Part shown: piece after piece, positions 55,575 to 63,113 of the stretch
Numbering within the stretch: the first letter of the stretch is position 1
Layout of the letters: each line of letters starts with the position of its first letter
From: Pseudo-nitzschia pungens
Lineage: Eukaryota; Bacillariophyta; Bacillariophyceae; Bacillariales; Bacillariaceae
Direction: 5' to 3'
Assembly (NCBI GenBank): GCA_037355855.1
Contig: CM074767.1
Span: 2,294,001 to 2,358,000 of the forward strand
Length of the DNA stretch: 64,000 bases
The notes under the pieces: model-generated
What the model saw: the letters and a program-made list of their open reading frames with translations, nothing else
Told to the model about the DNA's origin: nothing
The model's database searches: none
Made by a program: the position numbers and the translations under genes

Positions 55575-55800
55575 CAACGGGTTTCGACGTGGGTATAGGC
55601 ATAGTCTGAAGAAAAGGAGGCCTCGGCGGTGGTGTGCGGGGGTTAGACCCAGTAACGGGTTTCGACATGGGTATAGGGACGACGTTCGCCAGTCCGGTCT
55701 CTGGTCGGTGGTGTGCGGCGGTTAGACCCAGTAGTAACGGGTTTCGACGTGGGTATAGGGACGACGTTCGCCAGTCCGGTCTCTGGTCTGTAATCTGAAG
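55575..55800. repeat. Tandem duplication over the 3' end of the minus-strand gene
   Basis: The block GTAACGGGTTTCGACGTGGG, TATAGGGACGACGTTCGCCA, GTCCGGTCTCTGGTC occurs at 55656-55712 and 55733-55789, with a partial copy at 55578. It covers the end of the alternative C-terminal frame of the gene at 55912-57159. Confidence 0.85.
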
Positions 55801-55911
55801 AAAAGGTTGCTGGCGTAGTGGGCCTGGTGGAAGGGGTTTTGAAGGTATTCTTGAAGCCGTGCGCCGAGCAAATGGGCGTAGCAGGACGCGTTGAAGGCAA
55901 AAAGAAGGCCA

Positions 55912-57159
55912 TTAAGGACAGCGAAGCGCAAATACGCGGTGCCGCGGTGAGGGAGGTTGTCCCTCGCGGTCGGCGCGAACGCGACAGTTACAAGCTGGAG
56001 CGTTGGGGATAGTTTCCCGGACCCCGGCGAGCGTTTCGTGGATGGGGAGGTTAGACACGGCGGAAAAGACGAGGCTATTGTGATTCCGCAGGTGATTGAG
56101 GAGGTGGTTATGGAATGTGGCAGGGCCGATAGAAGTGCCGCTAGAACCTACAGCACCCGGAATGTTGAGGCCGTAGTCGAGTCTGGGTAGGCCGAGGATG
56201 GCTAGGATGAAGGCAGCGCCGGTGGCGGCGTTTGACTGCATCGTAGGGCGGCCCTGGCGGAGGACAGCATAGACGTTCGCAGCGCGGTCGCCAATGATGT
56301 CACGGCGCGCAAGCTCGTCAAGAACGGCCTGGGGTCGGATGAGGCGTTTGGTCATATTTCGGCGGTAGTTGAGTTGAATCAAACCGGAAGGGGGCTCGTT
56401 CGCGTGGTCGATCTCAACGTCGGGAGCCTCGACGCTCGAATCGTCCTCCTCGATTGCATCAGGCTCGCCGGGAGGCGGGACCTCGACACTCGAATCGTCC
56501 TCGGCGAAAGGGTCTCCGGCGATCAGGAGATCAGCGTTTGCCGGGAGATCTTCATTAGCCTGGAGATCAGCGTTTGCCGGGAGATCAGCAGCATCAGGTG
56601 GGGGATTGTCATTAGCCTGGAGATCAGCGTCTTCCGGGAGATCAGCAGCATTAGGTGGGGGATTGTCATTAGCCTGGAGATCAGCGTCTTCCGGGAGATC
56701 AGCAGCATTAGGTGGGGGATTGTCATTAGCCTGGAGATCAGCGTCCGGGAGATCAGCGTCTGCCGGGAGATCAGCGTCTGCCGGGAGATCAGCGTTAGGT
56801 GCGGGATTGTCATTAGCCTGGAGATCAGCGTCTTCCGGGAGATCAGCAACATTAGGTGGGGGATTGTCGTTAGCCTGGAGATCAGCGTCTGCCGGGAGAT
56901 CAGCGTTAGGTGCGGGATTGTCATTAGCCTGGAGATCAGCGTCTGCCGGGAGATCAGCGTTTGCATGGGGAGGATCATTAGTGTCATCTGAGAGGACCGC
57001 AAGGACAGCAGGAGCGGCGGATCCAATTGCGCCCTGGGTGCTGGCGATTGCCCGAGCGGCCGCTAGGCGGACACCGTTAGTTAGTTCGGGCATCGCGTTA
57101 GGGGAAATGGCCTGGACGGCATGCACGATGCGGAGGATTTGTTCGACGTAGTTTTCCAT
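55912..57159 (-). CDS. Acidic tandem-repeat protein of unknown function (415 aa, C-terminus uncertain)
   Basis: ATG at 57159. Residues 1-60 form a predicted helical, Ala-rich head (MENYVEQILRIVHAVQAIS). About 65-215 are tandem repeats of an 18-20 residue acidic unit (DLPADADLQANDNPAPNA), seven copies with DLQAN. Then comes an acidic linker with two EDDSSVE blocks. A folded-looking domain starts at about 265 (LIQLNYRRNMTKRLIRPQAV, AANVYAVLRQGRPTMQSN, FHNHLLNHLRNHNSLVFSAV). The frame ends at 55912 in Arg/Pro-rich sequence that does not look natural. The next frame over, 56000-55722, reads LVTVAFAPTARDNLPHRG and FNASCYAHLLGARLQEYLQN, so a frameshift or unrecognised splice near 56010 is likely. 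I recognise no family. Confidence 0.65.
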   Translation of the reverse strand: MENYVEQILRIVHAVQAISPNAMPELTNGVRLAAARAIASTQGAIGSAAPAVLAVLSDDTNDPPHANADLPADADLQANDNPAPNADLPADADLQANDNPPPNVADLPEDADLQANDNPAPNADLPADADLPADADLPDADLQANDNPPPNAADLPEDADLQANDNPPPNAADLPEDADLQANDNPPPDAADLPANADLQANEDLPANADLLIAGDPFAEDDSSVEVPPPGEPDAIEEDDSSVEAPDVEIDHANEPPSGLIQLNYRRNMTKRLIRPQAVLDELARRDIIGDRAANVYAVLRQGRPTMQSNAATGAAFILAILGLPRLDYGLNIPGAVGSSGTSIGPATFHNHLLNHLRNHNSLVFSAVSNLPIHETLAGVRETIPNAPACNCRVRADREGQPPSPRHRVFALRCP

Positions 57160-57934
57160 GGGAGTGGTTTAGAAGGTACTTGTAGTTGCAGAGAGCTGGA
57201 GGAAGTTGTGAGCAAAGTGAAAACAAGTTGCAGAGAAGGAAGTTGTGAGAGAAGTGAAAACAAGTTGCAGAGAAGGAAGTTGTGAGAGAAGGAAGTGGTG
57301 AGCAAAGTAACGCGTGAGCTGTTAACGTGGAGGGGAGTGTGGATGGAGGAGCGTGGGAACTCAGCGTGGGGAACTCAGCGTGGGGAACTCAGGTTTTTGA
57401 GTGACGTGAATCATGGAACGATCAAATTTTCGCTGTGGGAGTTACCGTACGGGGCACATGGCGTCCTTTTGAGGGGCTTTCCCATCCATTAAGCCCTGAT
57501 ATGGAATATTCGATCTTCATTACTATATATTTATATTAGCAAATTTTCAAAAAAATCGAAACTCAGCGCATAGTAATTAATTATCATAAGCCACGAGACG
57601 CCGATGAAAGTGGCGCTAACGGTCACATAGCGCCACTTTAACGGGCGATTCTACAGTACATATCGTACCGTTTGTAAAGAATTTTGTGGAAGAAGCGGCG
57701 CTAACAGCCAATTTACGAAACCTACACCAGTACTGTAAAAGGCGGTACGAGTAGTTCCATGATTCCCGTCACTCAATCAAAAACCTGAGTTCCCACACTC
57801 CTCCATCCACAATTATTTTCGTCACCGGCGCTTGAAACGGCGCTAACAGCCAATGTACGAAACCTACACCAGCACTGTACAAGGCGGTACAGGTTCAAGA
57901 TTCAGACACCGTACCTTACAGCACCCCTTGGGTG
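57160..57934. other. Intergenic region with short repeats and a perfect 12-base inverted repeat
   Basis: 57185-57300 has AAGTTGTGAGAGAAG(TGAAAACAAGTTGCAGAG) units three times, just upstream of the minus-strand gene. GTGGGGAACTCAGC is tripled at 57355-57385. AAAGTGGCGCTA (57607-57618) and TAGCGCCACTTT (57628-57639) form a perfect hairpin with a 9-base loop. GGCGCTAACAGCCAATNTACGAAACC is repeated at 57696 and 57840 together with CCTACACCAG and GGCGGTAC. Confidence 0.65.
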
Positions 57935-58246
57935 TGTAACATGCTAGCGTAGGCTAGTAGTGTTACGAATTAATAATTAAACGAATCCCACATGGGATTC
58001 AGATATATATAAGGTATTCAAGTACGAAAATCTGGTATGTACAAACAGGCATGCAGAAGAGAGCAATTATACGATTAAGGTTACATACAGAATATATGTT
58101 ATATACAGGGATGCACATTATATGAAGAGGTCACGATGACCTCATCGCTCATTATTTCCTCTCTTTAATTTCAATCCCATCTCGTAAAGTGAATTAACAC
58201 ACAATTATTCATACTACTCCGAATTTCTACCTTAGAGTGTTACAGG
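57935..58246 (-). mobile_element. Solo LTR of a Ty3/gypsy element (312 bp)
   Basis: It starts TGTAACATGC and ends GTGTTACA, with a perfect 5-base target duplication GGGTG on both sides (57930-57934 and 58247-58251). Blocks GCTAGCGTAGGCTAG, GAATCCCACAT, ATATATA and GAATTTCTAC-TAGAG line up in order with the minus-strand reading of the gypsy LTRs at 2177 and 15570, so it belongs to a related family. No internal sequence remains. Confidence 0.88.
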
Positions 58247-58297
58247 GTGATAGTACGAATGGATGGTAGTAGGGCCCTCTAGTAGGATAGATATGTA

Positions 58298-58680
58298 CGA
58301 ACCCCAACTCCTAAGCTCTTAGGAGCTCTTTATTACAAGATATTTAGTGTGCTAACAGATAGACGGAACTTCGCCAGGGGGGATATTGAACTGGATGCTA
58401 AACAGGATGCTAGGCCCCTTAAGTAGGATTTGTACCAGAGCTACATACCCCAGCAGCTCTTAGGAGCTCTTTATTACAAGATATTTAGTGTGCTAACAGA
58501 TAGACGGAACTGATCAGGCCAGGGGGGATATTGAACTGGGTGCTAAACAGGATGCTAGGCCCCTTAAGTAGGATTTGTACCAGAGCTACATACCCCAGCA
58601 GCTCTTAGGAGCTCTTTATTACAAGATATTTAGTGTGCTAACAGATAGACGGAACTGATCAGGCCAGGAAATAGTTCCGA
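58298..58680. repeat. Family C tandem repeat, about 2.7 units of ~143 bp, abutting a gene start
   Basis: Units of AGCTCTTAGGAGCTCTTTAT, TACAAGATATTTAGTGTGCT, AACAGATAGACGGAACT, GGATATTGAACTGG, GCTAAACAGGATGCTAGGCC and CCTTAAGTAGGATTTGTACC start near 58315, 58450 and 58595. The latter blocks are the reverse complement of family C. The array ends about 25 bases before the ATG at 58698, so it must contain or flank that gene's promoter. Confidence 0.85.
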
Positions 58681-58697
58681 ACTTCTCATAATTTGTC

Positions 58698-60525
58698 ATG
58701 GGACGAACCAAAGGAGCAGCTGGGAAGAAACAGGCTTCGCCGAGAGAACAATTTGAAAGGCAAAGCTCAGTTGGTAAAGTCTGTATCTACAACTACTGGA
58801 TTTACCGAGAGACAGAAGGCAAGGTTGGCTGGGATCCGGATAAAGCTGGAAGAGTAGATCAGTGGAATTCATCTGCTTCCATATCTGACAAAATCAAAAA
58901 AGGATCATTCTACCACTTTGGAAAGGTAAGATGTTTAGCGACACGCAGCATGGCGGTGAGCACTGTGAAGAAATACAAATGCCAATTGCAAGTTTCTCAC
59001 GCTTCTTGTTCTCCACAAGCGAATGGCAGAAATAGCAGAACTTCTTCGAAAGCAAGGACTCAAGCTTGTTCGTCCGAACGGGGGACATCCATCTATTTTT
59101 GAACGTGAAGAGGATTCCGACTACGAATCTGAAACATCCAAATCTGAAACATCCAAATCTGATTCTGGAGGCCAAGTAGTATTCGACCTTGAAGACAGTG
59201 ACCTGAAGAAGCCTGGCAAGATGCCGTTGAAATCAATCCTCAGAACACCCACCCCCAAGAAACGTCAAAGCTCTGGTAGCACTGACCTCGACCTCTCCCG
59301 TCGTATCGATGAGCTCCACATTAACGGCCCCGTAATGGAGCAGTCAATCAAGGGTGCTATCGCTATGATTATGATCTCTGGTCGTTGGACCGAATTCGAT
59401 CAAGTAGCCGAAGTTCAAAGAGGATATTGCTTGATGAGAATGCTCGTTCATAATGACGCCAAGTTGAGACACTTCGAGATCTCTTGGGTCAATGAGCACA
59501 CTTTCAACATAAAAATGAGGTGGCCAGAGTACATGGAAAGGTGCTTGATGCTCACAACTCTCGATACATACAGGAAAGACGGGAGCGATGAGGAAATTCA
59601 GCGCTATCCTGCGAATCATCGAGTCTACGACAGTATGGGGCTGAACGTCAAGAATATGAAATCCCAATACCAAGACAACAGGATGCGAAGCGAAGGCAAC
59701 TTTATCTTCGACTATCCGATGGACACCAGAAACGGAAAAGTCGTTTTGGATCTGTTTGATGTCCCAATCGAAAAGAAGAAGAAGGAGAAGAAGAATGAAG
59801 ATTCTGATGATATGGATGCTTCAGATGATTCGAATGAATCGGAGTATCACCCAGACGAAGAAGCCAAGAAGTATACGACCATTCTCCAGATACTCTTTTA
59901 CGAGAAGACTGAATCCGATGAAGGTCAAAAAACTGTTGCAACAGTCAGCCGTCGTCAGGGTGCTGTCAATTTTGGTGAGTTTCCTGCCCCTCGTCCTCCT
60001 CCGACGGTAAAGGCTCTACCGTCGCGCCCCGCTCCTCCGACGGTGCCTCTACCGTCGCTCCCCGCTCCTCCGACGGTGCCTCTACCGTCGCTCCCCGCTC
60101 CTCCTACGGTGCCTCTACCGTCGCTCCCCGCTCCTCCTACGGTGCCTCTACCGTCGCTCCCCGCTCCTCCGACGGTAGAGCCTCGACCGTCGCTCCCGTC
60201 GCTCCCTCTTGTTCCGGTGGATCTGTGCACTCGCGAACCGCCTGGACAAGTCATTCCCCCGTCCCCCATACGGCCGCAGGGCGTTCGCGAACCGACTGGA
60301 CAAGAAACTACACCGCAAAGAGGTCGAAGCCCCACGCGACATTACTCACCACGCCGCCGGACGCCCAGTAGAAAAAGAGTGGATGACGATGAGGTTGAGG
60401 TTGGCGAGGACATTGTAGAGACATGCCAAAAGAAACCAAAAAATGACGATGGCGACTCACATGACGACTCACATGACACAACTCACAATAATGCTTCTGT
60501 GTTCAACTCTCAGACTGATTTATGA
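58698..60525 (+). CDS. Two-exon protein of unknown function with Pro-repeat and RS-like tail (577 aa)
   Basis: Exon 1 is 58698-58925 and exon 2 59020-60525. The 94-nt intron (GTAAGA ... CTCCACAAG) is phase 0, and removing it joins HFGK to RMAEIAELLRKQG without loss of frame. Residues 1-100 are basic and folded-looking (VCIYNYWIYRETEGKVGW). 103-140 are Ser/Asp/Glu-rich. A core at about 170-325 includes MIMISGRWTEFDQVAEVQRG and HFEISWVNEHTFNIKMRW. A Lys/Glu/Asp-rich stretch follows at 325-360. About 398-470 are repeats of PPTVPLPSLPA coded by a 30-base unit. A basic RS-like part (GRSPTRHYSPRRRTPSRKR) lies at about 510-530. The stop TGA (60523-60525) is followed in frame by CTA and 50 more codons. 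A nuclear role is plausible from composition only. Confidence 0.78.
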
Positions 60526-60681
60526 CTATTTAGAGACCTCGATACAGGAGATGATGATTCGAGTGACGTCGATTCAGGAGATGATGATTCGATTTCATCT
60601 TCTTTGATCGATCCCATCAAAACCTTGGAAGAAGGTCTGGAAGAACTTGCTCTGCATTTGAGCGATTTAGGTCTTGATTAG
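60526..60681 (+). CDS. In-frame C-terminal extension after UGA-CUA (51 codons)
   Basis: Directly after the TGA at 60523 the same frame stays open from CTA to a TAG at 60679-60681. The peptide is strongly acidic then amphipathic (LDTGDDDSSDVDSGDDDS, then KTLEEGLEELALHLSDLGLD). UGA followed by CUA is a known leaky stop context in animals and several viruses. This could be a readthrough extension, or the gene's old C-terminus cut off by a recent nonsense mutation. Its composition suits a protein end, and the following 140 bases are a tandem copy of this segment. Confidence 0.5.
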   Translation, partial: LFRDLDTGDDDSSDVDSGDDDSISSSLIDPIKTLEEGLEELALHLSDLGLD

Positions 60682-60935
60682 AATAGTTCCATGTCTGCTG
60701 GTTGGTAGCGGAACTGTCGTCGATTCAGGAGATGATGATTCGATTTCATCTTCTTCGATCGATCCCATCAAAACCTTGGAAGAAGGTCTGGAAGAACTTG
60801 CTCTGCATTGAGCAATTTATGTCTTGATTAGAATAGTTCCCTGTCTGCTGGTTGGTAGCGGTGAACAGTTCATAAAAAATTAGTATACGTAGGAATAGAA
60901 CGCCCGTCGTCTGCTGGTTGGCAGCGATGAGCGAT
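60570..60935. repeat. ~150-base tandem duplication downstream of the two-exon gene
   Basis: GATTCAGGAGATGATGATTC through CTTGCTCTGCATT, GAATAGTTCC and TGCTGGTTGGTAGCGG at 60570-60708 is repeated at 60722-60862, with a one-base deletion in GCATTTGAGC. The last 30 bases appear a third time at 60905-60935. The duplication includes the coding extension. Confidence 0.9.
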
Positions 60936-61113
60936 TCATGAGAAAAAAAGTAATGAAAGTCAATAATACTACTATGATTTAAAAAGTTATGATACTCGTA
61001 GTCTATGTAGCAAATCGTTGGATTCGCCACCGTTAGGGGCGCCCACGTGTTGTGAATTGTAGATTGTGGTTGAGTATCTAAAATGGGCTGTCACCGCCAT
61101 TATAACGTGCAGC
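60936..61113. other. Short intergenic spacer
   Basis: AT-rich spacer before the 3' end of the minus-strand gene at 61114. GGCTGTCACCGCCATTATAA at 61087 resembles the AGTGGCGCT family. Nothing else was seen. Confidence 0.4.
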
Positions 61114-61503
61114 TTACTCCGTTTCGCCTTTTTCCGTGGCGTCCACCACCCTGACAGTCGACATCTGAATTGACCCACCGCCTTTCTGCATGGCGGGAAC
61201 ACGTGTCGCCGCGCTGCGTGGCTGCTGGAGTTCCAGTGAAGGCTGGTCTCTGACCAAGGGCGCTTCTTCTCTGCTTGAACTGAAATATTCGTCAATAATG
61301 GTGGCAACGGTATCTTCATAAGACTCATGTTTCCTTACGACCACATCTTCTCTCTCTTCGTTGACCATTACGTAGTCGTCGTCTTTTCCTTCGTTGACCA
61401 TTACGTAGTCGTCGTCTTTTCCTTCGTTGACCCTGGCGTCGCAATCTTCCTCGGCAAGCCTTGGTTCATTGTTTGGTGTCACGGTAGAAGGCTGGTTTCC
61501 CAT
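61114..61503 (-). CDS. Small acidic protein with N-myristoylation signal (129 aa)
   Basis: ATG at 61503. The N-terminus MGNQPSTV fits the N-myristoylation rule (Gly2, Ser6), which would place the protein on a membrane. Residues 25-50 hold an 11-residue unit, VNEGKDDDYVM, in tandem (33-base repeat) with a third diverged copy (VNEEREDVVV). Then follow SYEDTVATIIDEYFSSS, probably helical, and a basic Gln/Arg part. No known family was recognised. It is divergent from the gene at 61870 with 366 bases between the starts, so the two may share a promoter region. Confidence 0.65.
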   Translation of the reverse strand: MGNQPSTVTPNNEPRLAEEDCDARVNEGKDDDYVMVNEGKDDDYVMVNEEREDVVVRKHESYEDTVATIIDEYFSSSREEAPLVRDQPSLELQQPRSAATRVPAMQKGGGSIQMSTVRVVDATEKGETE

Positions 61504-61869
61504 TGTACTGTCTTTTGATTAACGATGCAATTTTTATAATTTGTGATACTTAAAATGTGAGGCGCACCCTCATTTCGCAAGGTTATAGGTAAGGATTTTG
61601 AGAAATTTTCCGTTGTTTTCCGTTGCAACGTTGGTTTTTTGAATTTCACCCATTACCAACTGCGAGCCAACCCTGTCTCATAGTTTTTTGAAACTGGATT
61701 GAAACTTTCTTTGGTAAAATCTTGCTTCGCATAAATCGATTGTACTTCTTCCTTCGCATCAAAATCGATCGTACTGCTTGCCTTCATAAAAATTGACTGC
61801 TCTCTTTCGCAAATCGATTGTCATCTACTTTCACGCTTTCTCTTTTCAAGTCTCTTTTCAAGTCTCGCC
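61504..61869. promoter_or_regulatory. Shared upstream region of two divergent genes
   Basis: The motif AAATCGATTGTAC / AAATCGATCGTAC / AAATCGATTGTCA recurs at about 61735, 61771 and 61811, in phase with CTTCGCA or TTTCGCA, giving a period near 38. The plus-strand start at 61870 is preceded by a CT-rich leader with CTCTTTTCAAGT in tandem. Regulation by these repeats is inference. Confidence 0.45.
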
Positions 61870-62400
61870 ATGTCCAGTAACACCACTGTAATCTTGCCCA
61901 GTGTGGTTCAAACCCACCCAGTTCTCAGCACCGCCATGCTTGGGGGCGCCGCTGCTGCGTGGATGATGTACAAGGGCGCCCTTCAACGTGTCGCTCTTTC
62001 CTTGGGACTTCTTTTGATCTCGTATGTGTTCTTGAAGCTCGTCGTTGAACCTGTTGCGGCAATCTACAAGATCTCCAGGCGCATCGTCAACGCTGCTGCG
62101 AAGGAGGAGGCTGCAGAGGAAGAAGCGGCCGACGACGACGAAGACGACTGGAATGAGGCGGACTACATCAAGTTCATGAACCAGTACATGGCTTCTTTGG
62201 AGGCAACCGCATATGACAGAGGAGTTCGCGACGGTGCTGCTCTTATCAATGAAGTCAACAACTCGGTTTTGAAGAAGAACACCAAGAAAAAGCGCGAAAC
62301 TAGGGCGGCTATGCGTTTGCGCGTTGCACGCGAGATGAAGGAAAGCGCTGAACGACTCCGCATGATTGGTCGAATCAATCCCAATTACAAGGCTCCTTAA
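61870..62400 (+). CDS. Membrane protein with acidic and basic cytoplasmic tail (176 aa)
   Basis: ATG in a CGCCATGTC context. After a short polar N-terminus there are two hydrophobic segments: about 20-35 (LSTAMLGGAAAAWMMY) and 40-62 (VALSLGLLLISYVFLKLVVE). An Ala/Glu/Asp cluster follows (EEAAEEEAADDDEDDW, about 78-95), then a helical part (YIKFMNQYMASLEATAYDRG) and a strongly basic C-terminus (NTKKKRETRAAMRLRVAREM). No intron and no recognised family. It could be a small organelle or ER membrane protein; the data do not decide. Confidence 0.7.
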   Translation: MSSNTTVILPSVVQTHPVLSTAMLGGAAAAWMMYKGALQRVALSLGLLLISYVFLKLVVEPVAAIYKISRRIVNAAAKEEAAEEEAADDDEDDWNEADYIKFMNQYMASLEATAYDRGVRDGAALINEVNNSVLKKNTKKKRETRAAMRLRVAREMKESAERLRMIGRINPNYKAP

Positions 62401-63113
62401 AATTGAAAAGAAGAACTACGAGAACTTGTATTCCGTTGCACCACGAAAGGTACACTGGTAAGATTACCCCTACCGGTAACGATACAAGGTTGTCAGGGGT
62501 CATCCCTGGTACCAGTAAGGTTACTCGTACGTACCCTCACCAATCATAAACCGTAATTGTCAGTAGATCATCGAAATTCGATGTCAAACTAATACGGTAC
62601 AGTACAGGTACCGTACCGGTAGTTAGACAAAACAAAATTATTACTACGTATTCGTATCTGCATCTTTCACTTAGACACTCTTAGTGTAGGCTGGCGACTG
62701 TCTCAGTGGCGCTTGGGAGACTTAAGGAACAGCATCCACACTTTTTAGATCGGCGACTGTCTCGGTGGCGCTTGACTCTCGTAGACGAGGGATTGGAAAG
62801 GAGCGCTCGAGGGATTCATCCAGTTCTCGACACTCAAAAAGGTTGTCGCCGACCCAAATAGAGTTGGCTAACGTTCAAAATTTGAAACACACATGAAACC
62901 ACGCTGGAAGGATGATACTCGTCCACGCTGGGAGGATGATGCCCGTTCACGCTTGGAGATTGCTGTGGTCCACGCTGGGAGGTTGCTGCTCGTTGACGTT
63001 GGCTGCTCTCCACTACGACAAGATAAAGAGGGGGAAAGTCCTGTCATAAAGAAAATTCAAAACTTCTTTCATAAAGAATTGAAATCAACGACTTGAATTT
63101 GTTCCGCAATTGA
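62401..63113. other. Intergenic region with GGCGACTGTCTC repeat and a CGCTGGGAGGATG minisatellite
   Basis: GGCGACTGTCTC(A/G)GTGGCGCTTG occurs at 62691 and 62752. 62900-63000 has about four ~25-base units of CCACGCTGGGAGGATGATGC, read by a 67-codon frame (62893-63096) that is probably not a gene. Confidence 0.5.
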
